Shown here: piece after piece, positions 15,866-24,791 of the stretch
How positions within the stretch are numbered: position 1 is the stretch's first letter
How the letters are laid out: the number at the start of each line of letters is the position of its first letter
From: JAHBXE01 sp044222195
GTDB lineage: Bacteria; Planctomycetota; Phycisphaerae; Phycisphaerales; UBA1924
DNA length: 64,000 nt
Direction: 5' to 3'
Assembly (NCBI GenBank): GCA_044222195.1
Contig: JBGANS010000021.1
Span: forward strand, 11,358 to 75,357
Position numbers and translations under genes: made by a program
Notes under the pieces: generated by a model
Seen by the model: the letters and a program-made list of their open reading frames with translations, nothing else
Told to the model about the DNA's origin: nothing
Database searches by the model: none

Positions 15866-16714
15866 CTACGCCGACGCCTTGCCCGCCAGAATCAGGGCGC
15901 ACACGTCGTACATCACGTGCACTCCGACCGCGACTCCGAAGCCCCGCATGACGAACACAGAGCCAAAGTACAGCCCGGCGGCCAGGAATGAAGCGGCCTT
16001 GAACGCATCCACGCCTCCCCCCGGGCCGGACACATCGTGGTACGCGGCGAAGGCCGCGGCGGCAAGAACCACGGCGATGGCGGTTCCGGTGCGGGGGCTG
16101 ATTCGGCCCAGGTCGATGAGGATGAGACGCAGGGCCGATACGCCGATGAGTCGGAAGAGGAACTCCTCGTAGATCCCCGCGCCGATCGAGACCACGGCCG
16201 CCGCCTGCCAGGGCAGGGCCGCGAGCGGATTCGAGGGATCGGTCTGAACCGCCGGTGGTGGGGCCCCGGGCCCGCCGAGCGCGAGCTGGATCAGTCCGAA
16301 GAAGACGACGAGCGGCATGGTCAGCGCGAGCGATTCGCCGTACATGCCGAGAACGGCGGCGGCGCGGATGCGCCATCGCTCGTTGCTGACGATGTGCCAG
16401 ACGAGCAGGGCCGAGACGAGCGCGATGGAAGGGAAGGATCGCCCGGCGATGCCGAGATCCTGGAAGAACGCGAGGAGCAGGCTGTGGGCGCGGATCGATT
16501 GCACGCCCGCGGTCTCGACACTGGAGAGAAAGAGCCGCGAGCCGACCTCGTAGGCGAGAATCAGGGGCACCAGCATCGCGAGAATCGAGAGCGGTTTCTG
16601 GATGATCGCTGAGTAATCGTCACGTCCGCGCATGCGCAGCGTGATGGGGCGGTGCTGCATCTTCCACCCCGAACCGGGGCGCGGAGCGGCACGCCTTGAC
16701 CTGGACTTGGCCAT
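15866..16714 (-). CDS. CPBP family intramembrane metalloprotease
   Basis: 282 residues, six to eight membrane segments, with the three motifs of the CPBP (CAAX protease and bacteriocin-processing, Abi) family: GIYEEFLFR (EExxxR), FAAYHD (FxxxH) and HVMYDVCA (HxxxD/B). The family includes prenyl-protein endopeptidases and bacterial proteins that mature peptides or protect from bacteriocins. All predicted catalytic residues are present, so an active enzyme is likely; the substrate is unknown. A basic N-terminus of 30 residues precedes the first helix. It lies downstream of rpsT on the same strand, past a hairpin. Confidence 0.9.
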   Translation of the reverse strand: MAKSRSRRAAPRPGSGWKMQHRPITLRMRGRDDYSAIIQKPLSILAMLVPLILAYEVGSRLFLSSVETAGVQSIRAHSLLLAFFQDLGIAGRSFPSIALVSALLVWHIVSNERWRIRAAAVLGMYGESLALTMPLVVFFGLIQLALGGPGAPPPAVQTDPSNPLAALPWQAAAVVSIGAGIYEEFLFRLIGVSALRLILIDLGRISPRTGTAIAVVLAAAAFAAYHDVSGPGGGVDAFKAASFLAAGLYFGSVFVMRGFGVAVGVHVMYDVCALILAGKASA

Positions 16715-16716
16715 CG

Positions 16717-16752
16717 GGAAAGCAACCGGACCGCCGAAGGTCGGCGGTCCGG
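16717..16752 (-). terminator. Hairpin downstream of rpsT
   Basis: A 12-bp stem CCGGACCGCCGA/TCGGCGGTCCGG with a 3-nt loop, followed on the minus strand by TTGCTTT. It lies 33 bp past the rpsT stop. The T-tract is interrupted, so termination may be partial and let some transcription reach the CPBP gene. Confidence 0.65.
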
Positions 16753-16784
16753 GAGAAGATCGTACCGAGTTTTGAAAGACCGAA

Positions 16785-17060
16785 TCAGGCCTTGGCGGAC
16801 TTGCGCGCCTTGAGAGCGGCGCTCATGCGGCTCTTGCGGCGGGCGGCCTGGTTCTTGTGGATCACGCCCTTGGCGGCGGTGCGGTCCACGATCTGGGCGC
16901 ACTCGCGCATCGCCTTGGCGGCTTCATCGACCGAACCATGGGCGAGCTTGTCGCGGAACGCCTTGATGGCGTCGCGCATGGTGCGGAGACGCCACTTGTT
17001 GCGCGCATGCGCGGCTTCGTTCTGACGGATGCGCTTCTTTGCGGAGAGAGAGTGTGCCAT
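16785..17060 (-). CDS. rpsT: 30S ribosomal protein S20
   Basis: 91 residues, normal size for S20, a three-helix protein that binds 16S rRNA early in assembly. It begins MAHSLSAKKRIRQNEAAHAR and ends in the basic segment NQAARRKSRMSAALKARKSA, both typical. It stands alone as usual, followed by a strong hairpin. Confidence 0.96.
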   Translation of the reverse strand: MAHSLSAKKRIRQNEAAHARNKWRLRTMRDAIKAFRDKLAHGSVDEAAKAMRECAQIVDRTAAKGVIHKNQAARRKSRMSAALKARKSAKA

Positions 17061-17217
17061 ATGAGGGAAGGGTCCAGGGGATCATGACAAGGCCGCCCAC
17101 CGACGGCCGGGGACGGAAGTATCGCCCCCGCGGGCCGCGAATCAAGCCCCCCACTTCCGAGATCGGTCCACAAGGCACTTGCCACCGCCCTACCCCGGGT
17201 TTACTGTTGCCCCGGAT

Positions 17218-17291
17218 GCGGGCGTAGCTCAATTGGATAGAGCACCTGACTACGGATCAGGAGGTTAGGGGTTCGACTCCCTTCGCCCGTG
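17218..17291 (+). tRNA. tRNA-Arg (anticodon ACG)
   Basis: A full cloverleaf can be drawn: acceptor GCGGGCG/CGCCCGT, D-arm GCTC/GAGC, anticodon stem CCTGA/TCAGG with loop CTACGGA, T-arm AGGGG/CCCTT with loop TTCGACT. Anticodon ACG, read as ICG, decodes CGU, CGC and CGA. The 1-72 pair is G-U. CCA is not encoded. A terminator follows directly. Confidence 0.95.
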
Positions 17292-17774
17292 TTGCTGAAA
17301 AACGCCCGGAAAGCCGGGCGGTTTTCGTTTTTCGAACGCCGTGGAAGGCCGCCGGCGCAGGGGAATCAAGATAAAAAAAGCAGAACGGACGATCGGCGTC
17401 TCTGGGCCTTGAAGGCTCGTTGCCCCGCCGCGGCTCCGCCCGACGGATTGACCATCTCGCGGCATCAACAGGGGATTCTGGGCCTCCGCGTCGGTCCCGT
17501 GCCCCAAGTGGTTCGAAACCACTCCCCACGCATGTCCGGCTCGGCTCCTTTCAGAATGCGGACCCACCTCGCGCGGCCCGAACGACAGTTTGGGGCTCGC
17601 CTTCACCTAGCGGGTCGGCGAATTTTCTCGGCTCGTGGTGGAGAAAGGTTGTCTTGACCGGGCGCAAAGACCGGATTGGCACGCCGGGTCCTTTCTCATT
17701 CGTCGATTCCCTCCATCGCATGCGGAAGCTCTCAGGATTGGTTTCGTTTCAGGCTACAGTTCTTGAGAGCCGTG
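17292..17774. other. Spacer between two tRNA-Arg genes
   Basis: About 480 bp. Its first part is a tRNA terminator (17303-17332). The remaining sequence has open frames on both strands but none with a ribosome binding site, family resemblance or balanced composition, so no gene is called. Confidence 0.6.
17303..17332 (+). terminator. Rho-independent terminator after tRNA-Arg(ACG)
   Basis: Stem CGCCCGG/CCGGGCG with loop AAAG, followed by GTTTTCGTTTTT. It starts 12 bp past the tRNA. Confidence 0.9.
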
Positions 17775-17847
17775 CGGGCATAGCTCAACTGGATAGAGCA
17801 CCTGACTTCGGATCAGGAGGTTGTGGGTTCGACTCCTACTGCCCGTG
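17775..17847 (+). tRNA. tRNA-Arg (anticodon TCG)
   Basis: Cloverleaf: acceptor GCGGGCA/TGCCCGT, D-arm GCTC/GAGC, anticodon stem CCTGA/TCAGG with loop CTTCGGA, T-arm GTGGG/CCTAC. Anticodon UCG reads CGA and CGG. D-arm and anticodon stem are the same as in tRNA-Arg(ACG) 0.5 kb upstream. CCA is not encoded. Confidence 0.95.
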
Positions 17848-17932
17848 TTTCCCGCGTGACACTTGGGACCGTTGGCGCGCGTGGGGCCTATAGGCCCGCT
17901 GGGCGCTCGAGTGCTGCGCAGTCCCAAGTGAA

Positions 17933-17966
17933 GAGGCCGCGGCTCCTCGTGGGAATCCGCGGCCTC
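17933..17966 (-). terminator. Hairpin downstream of giant repeat protein
   Basis: A perfect 10-bp stem GAGGCCGCGG/CCGCGGCCTC with a 14-nt loop, 43 bp past the stop of the minus-strand gene at 18010. The following bases are TTCAC with no T-run, so it is a weaker terminator candidate. Confidence 0.55.
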
Positions 17967-18009
17967 GTTCGAACAGATCGGAGCGGCTCCTGCCCCTGGC
18001 TGCGGGGGC

Positions 18010-21000
18010 TCAGATGCAGCCGCCGGCAAACTTGTTGAGGAAGCACTGGAAGTCGTTGGCGGTGAGCGTCGGCGTTCCGGTGCTGCTGTCGCAGTTGGCG
18101 TAGGGGTCGCCCTGGGCGAAGCGGTTGAGGAAGCACTGGAAGTCGTTGGCCGTCAGCGTCGGCGAGCCGGTGCTGTTGTCGCAGTTGACGTAGCAGGTCA
18201 CGTACAGGCGGACGAACGTCGGGCCATAGATGAGGAACGCTTGTTTCTTGTTGATGAGAGGCTGGAAGTTGGTGTTGGTGAACTGGCCTGTCACCGACGA
18301 GCCAGACACGATGGTGTAGGTGCTGCCGACCGGCGGATCAAAGGGGTTGACGATGGAGATGTTGAGCGTCGCACCGGGGTTGATGGTGACCGGCGAAGTG
18401 CCCTGGAGGGCATCGTACGACGCCACCGAACCGAGCTGGCAGTTGAAGACCGACTTGCCGCCCAGCGTGAGTGAACTGCCCATAGGCTGGATCAGGCCGA
18501 GCGCGGTCGGAGTCCCAAAGGGCTGATCCGGGGCGATGGTGCCGTTCACGACGATGTTGCCGTAGAACCGGCCGGAACCGGTGACAGCCTGACCGCTTCC
18601 CAGCGTGAGCGGGTTGGCGGCCGAGCTCTGGCCCCACAGGTACGCCGAGTCATTGGCGAATCCCGTCGCCTGCATCCGGACGGTGCCCGTGCCGGAGATG
18701 GTGGCGGCTCCGGGCGCGACCAGCCTCGCCGGGTTGCCGGGCGCTCCAAGCGTTTCCACGAGCACGGTTCCGTTGTTCACGATTCCGTTGGCCGTCACGT
18801 TGAGCGTCGAGTTGTCGCTGATCTGCAGGACCGAGCCCGTGTTGATCGTGACGCCATCCAGCGTGGAGGAGCCGTAGTTGCTCACCGGCCCGGACGCGCT
18901 GGAGCCGATCGATCCACCCGACACCGTTGCGTTCTCAAGCCCGCCTGTGCTCGCCCCCTGCGTGCTGAGCACACCGCTGGCGCCTTGCGTGAGCGTAAAG
19001 GCTCGGAGGTGCCAGCCCCCGCCGTTGGAGGACGTGATAGTGGCGTTGTTGGTCTTCGCCGAACCCAGCATGACGATGTACTTGCCCGCATCGTCGGCGT
19101 TGACTGTGCCGTTGTTGGTCAGAGCGCTGAAAATCCGACCATGCCCGTTGATCGAGTGCGGCGCGGCCTGGGTGATGGCGTTGGCCGCGTTGCCGTTGTC
19201 GTAGACATATGCCGAATCGTTGTCGCCGTTGCCGGTGCCCTGCAGGCGGATGAGGCCCGAGCCGCCGATCGTTGTGCCCGGCGACGTCGAGTTGATGCGG
19301 GCGGGGTTACCCGGCGCGGCGGGGTTGCTCACGAGGATGGTGCCGTTGTTGGTCAGGCCGGTCGAGGTCATCGTGCTGTTGTCGTTGACCTGGATGAACG
19401 ACCCCGGCGTCAGCGTGGACCCGTTGATGCCAACGGTGCCGGCCGTGCCGAACGACTGGCCGCTCACGTTGGTGATCGTGCCGCCGTTGACCGTGCAGTT
19501 CTCAAACCCGCCGCCGGACACGCTCGTGTTCGAGCTCGACAACAGCCCGTTGTTGGTCACCGTGATGCCCCGGAAGTACCAGAACCCGCCGTTGCTCGAG
19601 GTGATCGTGGCGTTGTTGGTCTTGGGCGTGGCGAGGAAGACGATTCCCTTGCTGGTCGGGCCGCCCGCGTTGGGAGAGTTGTTGGCGTTGACCAGCCCGT
19701 TGTTGATCAGCGCGACATGGACCCGGCCGTAGCCGTTGAGCGTCTGGTTCGCGCCCAGAGTCAGCGTGTTGGCCGCGTTGGCATTGTTGTAGAGATACGC
19801 GGCATCGTTGTCGCCGTTGCCGGACTGCGGGCCCTGCAGCGTGATCGTCCCCGTTCCGGTGATGGACACCGGCGCTGCGGCGTCAAAGTGCGCGTTGTTG
19901 CCCGGCGCCGCGGGGTCCGAGATCTTCCAGCTGCCGTTGTTCACCAGGTCGGTCGCGAGCAGCACGCTGCTGTTGTCGGTGACGGTGTGAACCCCGTTGA
20001 CAGTCAGGTTGCTCAGCGTGCTCGAGCCGTAGTACTGAAACACGCCCGTCCCGGCCGTGGTGAAACCGCCGCCCGAGAGCGTGGAGCTGACGAACTGCAC
20101 CGGGCTGGCCGCGTCGGTCGAGATGATCTGCGCCGCCGGGTTCCCGGTGACCGTGACGCCGCGGAACTGGAGGAAGCCGCCGTTGCTTGCGGTCATTGTT
20201 CCGTTGTTGGTCTTGGCGGCGCTGATCAGGATGATGCCCTTGCCGGCGATGTCCGAGTTGACCGTGCCGTTGTTGACCAGGCCCGCATAGATGCGGCCGT
20301 AGCCCCGGATCGAGTGCGTCGTGGCGTTGGTGAAAATGTTCGCCGCGTTGCCGTTGTTGTACAGATAGGCCGAGTCGTTGTCGCCGTTGCCACCGCCGAT
20401 GCCCTGGAGGCGGAGCGTGCCCGTCCCGCCAAGAGTGACGCTCGCGTCGGTCGCGTTGACGTACGCGTTATTGCCGGGCGCGGCGGGATCGCTCACGGTC
20501 CACGTGCCGTTGTTGATCACGCCGCCGGCATTGATCGAAACGCTCGAGTTGTCGGTCACCCTCGCGGTGTTCAGCAGCGTGACGCCGCTCAGAGAGCTGG
20601 CTCCGTAGAACTGGATCCCCGAGCCTGTTCCCGCACCGTCGAGAGTACCGCCGGCGACACTCGCGCCGACGAACTGGATGGGACTGCTGTTGGACGAGGC
20701 GCACACGCCGCCGGCGCCCTGGGTGAGCCCGATGGTCCGGAACTGGACGAACCCGCCGTTGCTTGCCGTGATCGAGGCGTTGTTGGTCTTGGGAGAACCG
20801 ATCATCAACAGGCCCTTGCCGTTCTGGTCGGCGTTCACCGTGCCGTTGTTGATGATCCCGTTGTAGACCCGGCCGTACCCGGCGATGGTGTGGCCCGCCG
20901 AGTTGGTCATCGAGTTGGCCGCGTTCCCGTTGTTGTAGAGGTACGCGGCGTCGGAGTCGCCGTTGGAGGACGCCGCCGCAAGCCGGACGGTGCCCGTCCC

Positions 21001-21405
21001 CGACAGGACGATCGGGTTGGCGGCGTTGAGAAGCGTGCCGTTGCCGGGCGCTCCGGACGCGGAGATCTGGATCAGGCCGGTATTGGAGATGTTGCCGTAT
21101 ACGTTCAGGGCGGCGTTGTCAAAGATACTGAGCGTCGCGTTGACGTTGCTCAGAGTGAGCGTGTTGCACGACGCACCCGCGTTCTGCATGCTGACCGTGT
21201 ATGCGGTGCCGAGCCCAAGGGTGACGTTCGTGCCTGACGAGTTCGGCACGGCCGCCGGGCTCCAGCGAGCGGGGTTGAACCAACTGTCGCTCACGGCGGC
21301 GGCCCAGCTGCTCTGGGCTTGAGCCGCGGAGGCCGAAGCCAGGGCCACGCCGGCGGCGGCGGCAAGCAGGGCTGGATGAACTCGCTGATTCAGACGTTCT
21401 TTCAC
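18010..21405 (-). CDS. Giant exported repeat protein with duplicated C-terminal dockerin-like module
   Basis: 1131 residues from a GTG at 21405 with GAGGAG 7 nt upstream. A signal peptide ends in ASASAAQA. The body holds four full tandem units of about 185 residues and a partial fifth; each contains YLYNNGNAAN, GYGR, NNGTVNAD, KTNN..ITASNGGF and DNSS. This beta-rich, Asn/Gly/Ser/Thr-rich pattern is typical of beta-helix or autotransporter-associated repeats. No beta-barrel domain follows. The last 60 residues are two copies of a Cys-containing module (VNCDNSTGSPTLTANDFQCF, then NCDSSTGTPTLTANDFQCF). Likely a cell-surface or extracellular structural protein; partner unknown. An open frame continues upstream to 21567 without a ribosome binding site. 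Confidence 0.85.
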   Translation of the reverse strand: MKERLNQRVHPALLAAAAGVALASASAAQAQSSWAAAVSDSWFNPARWSPAAVPNSSGTNVTLGLGTAYTVSMQNAGASCNTLTLSNVNATLSIFDNAALNVYGNISNTGLIQISASGAPGNGTLLNAANPIVLSGTGTVRLAAASSNGDSDAAYLYNNGNAANSMTNSAGHTIAGYGRVYNGIINNGTVNADQNGKGLLMIGSPKTNNASITASNGGFVQFRTIGLTQGAGGVCASSNSSPIQFVGASVAGGTLDGAGTGSGIQFYGASSLSGVTLLNTARVTDNSSVSINAGGVINNGTWTVSDPAAPGNNAYVNATDASVTLGGTGTLRLQGIGGGNGDNDSAYLYNNGNAANIFTNATTHSIRGYGRIYAGLVNNGTVNSDIAGKGIILISAAKTNNGTMTASNGGFLQFRGVTVTGNPAAQIISTDAASPVQFVSSTLSGGGFTTAGTGVFQYYGSSTLSNLTVNGVHTVTDNSSVLLATDLVNNGSWKISDPAAPGNNAHFDAAAPVSITGTGTITLQGPQSGNGDNDAAYLYNNANAANTLTLGANQTLNGYGRVHVALINNGLVNANNSPNAGGPTSKGIVFLATPKTNNATITSSNGGFWYFRGITVTNNGLLSSSNTSVSGGGFENCTVNGGTITNVSGQSFGTAGTVGINGSTLTPGSFIQVNDNSTMTSTGLTNNGTILVSNPAAPGNPARINSTSPGTTIGGSGLIRLQGTGNGDNDSAYVYDNGNAANAITQAAPHSINGHGRIFSALTNNGTVNADDAGKYIVMLGSAKTNNATITSSNGGGWHLRAFTLTQGASGVLSTQGASTGGLENATVSGGSIGSSASGPVSNYGSSTLDGVTINTGSVLQISDNSTLNVTANGIVNNGTVLVETLGAPGNPARLVAPGAATISGTGTVRMQATGFANDSAYLWGQSSAANPLTLGSGQAVTGSGRFYGNIVVNGTIAPDQPFGTPTALGLIQPMGSSLTLGGKSVFNCQLGSVASYDALQGTSPVTINPGATLNISIVNPFDPPVGSTYTIVSGSSVTGQFTNTNFQPLINKKQAFLIYGPTFVRLYVTCYVNCDNSTGSPTLTANDFQCFLNRFAQGDPYANCDSSTGTPTLTANDFQCFLNKFAGGCI

Positions 21406-21599
21406 GGCACGCTCCTCTTTATTCGGACCCCTCGTGGCGACCCGCGGCAAACGCGAAGCCGCCGAACCCCGGTTTGCGAGCCCGCAAATACCCCGGTTTT
21501 CAAGCCCTAGACCACATCCGTGAACCTTCTGACACGATTCGCGCCGCAATTCCGCGGCCCGATCCATGCAAGTCCTCCACGGAGTGGTAGATTGAGTTC

Positions 21600-22187
21600 G
21601 TGTACGCGCAGACCACCACTCACGTCACGCTCTTGGCTCGGCTCTCGGGAGGGAGCGACGACGCGGCCTGGCGGGAGTTCTGTGATCGCTACGAAGAGCT
21701 GATCCGAAGCTTCGCCCGCCGGCGCGGCCTGTCCGCCGCGGACTGCGATGACGTGCTGCAGGATGTGATGCTCGCCCTGACCAAGTCCATGCCCGGGTTT
21801 CGGTATGACCCTGCCAAGGGCAAGTTCCGGTCGTACCTGAAAACGGTCACGCTGCACGCTCTTCTGAGAAGAACGCGTCAGAAGGGTGCCGGCTCGCCCC
21901 TACAGATCGGGGACGGGAGCGTGTCCCGGGCTGTCGAAGACGAGACCGAAGAGGTGTGGGAGACCGAGTGGAGGCAGTACCACCTGCGGATGGCGATGAA
22001 AACGATCCGCACGGAGTTCAACGCGGCGGATCGCGAGGCCTTCGAGCGATACGCCGTCGCGGGGGAAGACGCGGCCGCGGTCGCGACCAGCCTGTCGCTC
22101 TCGGTCGACCAGGTGTACCAGGCCAAGTCTCGCGTTCTCCGCAGGTTGGGTCAGGTCATCGCCAGGCAGGTGGAAGAGGAAGGCTGA
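21600..22187 (+). CDS. ECF-type RNA polymerase sigma factor
   Basis: 195 residues with sigma region 2 (about 15-85; FCDRYEELIRSFARRRGLS, DDVLQDVMLALTKSMPGF) and region 4 (about 130-190; DREAFERYAVAGEDAAAVAT, then SVDQVYQAKSRVLRRL helix-turn-helix). No anti-sigma factor is adjacent; instead a Ser/Thr kinase starts 43 bp downstream, a pairing common in planctomycetes, where the kinase is thought to regulate the sigma factor. Start GTG at 21600 gives MYAQTTTHVTLLARL, matching the usual N-terminus. It is divergent from the giant repeat protein gene, 194 bp away, which makes that gene a candidate target. Confidence 0.9.
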   Translation: MYAQTTTHVTLLARLSGGSDDAAWREFCDRYEELIRSFARRRGLSAADCDDVLQDVMLALTKSMPGFRYDPAKGKFRSYLKTVTLHALLRRTRQKGAGSPLQIGDGSVSRAVEDETEEVWETEWRQYHLRMAMKTIRTEFNAADREAFERYAVAGEDAAAVATSLSLSVDQVYQAKSRVLRRLGQVIARQVEEEG

Positions 22188-22230
22188 CAGGCCCGGCGCG
22201 CCGGACCGTCGCCGCTCGTGGGACCAGGGC

Positions 22231-24726
22231 ATGAACACCGGATCAAACTGGTACGACGACCCCGCGATGCTCACCGCCGAGGTGAAGCGGTCCCGGACCG
22301 CGAAGTCTCCGAAGCTGGAGGTCCGGGGATACGACCACCCCGAGGAGCTGGCCCGGGGTGGTCAGGGGGTGGTGTACCGGGCCGTGCAGCGCTCGACGCG
22401 CCGGCAGGTCGCGATCAAGGTCCTGCTGGACGGGGGCCTGGCCTCGGGCGCGGCGCAGCGACGTTTCGAGCGCGAGATCGACCTGGTCGCATCGCTGCGC
22501 CACCCGAGCATCGTGAGCGTGTACGACAGCGGCACCACGGATGACGGACGCCTCTACCTCGTCATGGAATACGTCGAGGGAGTGGCGCTCGATCGGGCCT
22601 GGACCGCCCTGCCGCCGGTGCGAGAGGCCTTGTCCGTCATTGCGACCGTCGCGGAAGCGGTGCAGTACGCCCACCAGCGGGGCGTCATTCACCGCGACCT
22701 CAAACCCTCCAACATCCGAGTGGACGCCGCGGGTCAGCCGCACATCCTGGACTTCGGTCTCGCCAAAGCGTCTACCCGCGACGCGGCGTCCCGCGAAGCG
22801 ACGCTGAGCACGACGGGCCAGTTCATGGGGTCGCTCCCCTGGGCGAGCCCGGAGCAGGCCGCGGGCGACCCCGACCGCATCGATGCGCGGACCGATGTGT
22901 ATTCGCTGGGCGTGGTGCTGCACCAGGTGCTCACGGGGAAGTTCCCGTACGACGTGTCGGGCGCCCTGAAAGTCGCGCTCGACAACATTGTGAACGCCGA
23001 GCCATCGCGGGCCGACCGGCTCCGACCCGACGTGGGTGACGAAGTCTCGACCATCATCGCCAAGGCTCTGGCCAAGCCGCCCGACCGTCGCTACCAGAGC
23101 GCCGGCGAACTGGCCCGCGACATCCGGCACTACCTCGCGGGAGAGCCGATCGAGGCCAAGCGCGACAGCGCCTGGTACACGCTCCGCAAGACCATCCGCC
23201 GCTTCCGCATCGTCGCGACCGCGGCGGCCGTGGTCCTCGTCGCCACCGCCGGCGCGCTGGCGGTTTCGCTCAACTCGCTGTCCGAGGTGCGTCGCCAGCG
23301 CGACGTCGCCTCGGACCAGTCGAAAAAGGCCCTGGTCCAGGCATCGCGGGCGGAAGCTGTTTCGCGGTTTGTGGAGGCCATGCTCAGCGCCGCCGACCCC
23401 GGCAAGGAGGGCAAGGAAATCCGCGTCGTCGAGGTCCTCGGCCCGTCGTCGAGCCTGGCCGAGGAAACGCTTCGCGACCAGCCGCACGCCCGGGCCTCTG
23501 TCCACAGCGTGCTCAGCTCGGCCTACCGCAATCTTCAGATGTACGACGACGCCGAACGCGAGGCCCGGCGCGCGATCGACATCGCCGAGCGCGAGTTCGG
23601 CGGCGCCGGAACCGAGACGTCGCTCGCCCGATCAGCCCTCGCCGCCGCGCTGACCGACATGGGCAAGCCTTCCGAAGGGCTGGAACAGGCCCGGCTGGCG
23701 TTGTCCCTGGCAACCGCGGCCGACGGCCCGGACTGCCGCGCCGCGATCGAGGCGCAGATGGCGATCGGCAGCTCGCTCGACGAACTGCAGCGGCCGGAGG
23801 AGGCGCTGGTCGTGAAGAAGGAAGTCGCCGAACGCGCCGCGCGCGTGCTGGGCCCCGAAGCGCAGGAGACCCTTGGCGCCGAGGGGAACCTCGGCCGTAC
23901 GTTCTTCGCCATGGGCCGCCTGGACGAGGCGATCCCGCTTCTCGAGTCCGTCGTGTCGAGGTCGACCCGGGCCCTGGGACCCAACAACATCTCAACCCTG
24001 GCCCCGATCAGCACGCTGGTCTCCGCGTACAACGCCAAGGGCCTCTACGAAAAGTCCGAGCCGCTCCTGAAAGATGCGTGGGAGCGACTCAAACGCACCT
24101 TCGGCCCGGACAGCAACACCACGCTCGTGTACGCGAACAACTACGCCGTCCTGCTCAACAACACCAACCGAGCGGCCGAGGCTCTGCCCATCGCCCAGCA
24201 GGCGCTCGAAGGCCTCACGCGCGTTCACGGGCCCAAGCATGTCTCTGTCCTGCGCGTCATGACGCTCATCGGGTCCGCCCATGGAAAGCTCGGCGATCAG
24301 GTCCAGCAGCTTGATTGGCAGAAGCGGGCGCTCGACATCGCGGATGAAACCCTCGGCCGCACGCACCAGACCACCGTCTACATCCGCAACAACTACGCCT
24401 CGACCCTCGGGGCGTTGAAACGTTTCGACGATGCCATCGCTGAGTTCCGCGCCTGCGCCCTCGACGCGGACAAGGCGTTCGCCCCCGACCACTCCATGCC
24501 GCCCGCCGTCCGGTACAACCTCACGAAAAACCTGGTCCTCGCCGGCCACGAAGATGAGGCTCTGGCCATTCTCCCGGCCGTGGCGGAGAAACTTCTCGCA
24601 ACCCTTGGCCCCAAGAGTGACTGGACCAAGGGAGCGATCGGCGACCTGGCCGACCTCCTCGACAAACATGGACGCCCGGGCGAGGCCAAGGACTGGCGCG
24701 ACAAGCTCACCGCTCCGGCGCGGTGA
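22231..24726 (+). CDS. Hanks-type Ser/Thr protein kinase with TPR sensor domain
   Basis: 831 residues. The kinase domain covers about 35-310 and has all key residues: P-loop ARGGQGVVYRA, VAIK lysine, HRDLKPSN catalytic loop, DFG and SPEQAA in place of APE. One membrane helix near 330-350 (VATAAAVVLVATAGALAVSL) separates it from a C-terminal region of about ten TPR-like repeats (kinesin-light-chain type, with repeated pattern ALGPxxxxTL), which would lie outside the cytoplasm and bind proteins or peptides. Expected to sense an envelope cue and phosphorylate the adjacent sigma factor or other targets. A terminator follows 20 bp after the stop. Confidence 0.93.
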   Translation: MNTGSNWYDDPAMLTAEVKRSRTAKSPKLEVRGYDHPEELARGGQGVVYRAVQRSTRRQVAIKVLLDGGLASGAAQRRFEREIDLVASLRHPSIVSVYDSGTTDDGRLYLVMEYVEGVALDRAWTALPPVREALSVIATVAEAVQYAHQRGVIHRDLKPSNIRVDAAGQPHILDFGLAKASTRDAASREATLSTTGQFMGSLPWASPEQAAGDPDRIDARTDVYSLGVVLHQVLTGKFPYDVSGALKVALDNIVNAEPSRADRLRPDVGDEVSTIIAKALAKPPDRRYQSAGELARDIRHYLAGEPIEAKRDSAWYTLRKTIRRFRIVATAAAVVLVATAGALAVSLNSLSEVRRQRDVASDQSKKALVQASRAEAVSRFVEAMLSAADPGKEGKEIRVVEVLGPSSSLAEETLRDQPHARASVHSVLSSAYRNLQMYDDAEREARRAIDIAEREFGGAGTETSLARSALAAALTDMGKPSEGLEQARLALSLATAADGPDCRAAIEAQMAIGSSLDELQRPEEALVVKKEVAERAARVLGPEAQETLGAEGNLGRTFFAMGRLDEAIPLLESVVSRSTRALGPNNISTLAPISTLVSAYNAKGLYEKSEPLLKDAWERLKRTFGPDSNTTLVYANNYAVLLNNTNRAAEALPIAQQALEGLTRVHGPKHVSVLRVMTLIGSAHGKLGDQVQQLDWQKRALDIADETLGRTHQTTVYIRNNYASTLGALKRFDDAIAEFRACALDADKAFAPDHSMPPAVRYNLTKNLVLAGHEDEALAILPAVAEKLLATLGPKSDWTKGAIGDLADLLDKHGRPGEAKDWRDKLTAPAR

Positions 24727-24743
24727 ACGTGCTCACCAACGAA

Positions 24744-24771
24744 AAACCCCTCCGCGCGGGCGGAGGGGTTT
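24744..24771. terminator. Bidirectional terminator
   Basis: A 12-bp stem AAACCCCTCCGC/GCGGAGGGGTTT with a 4-nt loop. It gives a T-run on both strands and separates the converging kinase and collagen-like genes. Confidence 0.85.
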
Positions 24772-24791
24772 GAAGCGGCGAGCTCGGGGGC

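Noticed and set aside
17265..17606. Minus-strand open frame ending in the antisense of tRNA-Arg
   Set aside because: Ends in the classic RRESNP peptide produced by reading a tRNA gene backwards; a well-known false prediction.
18985..21237. 750-codon open frame on the plus strand opposite the giant repeat protein
   Set aside because: Arg/Val/Ala-rich shadow of the repeats on the other strand; no signal peptide or start site.
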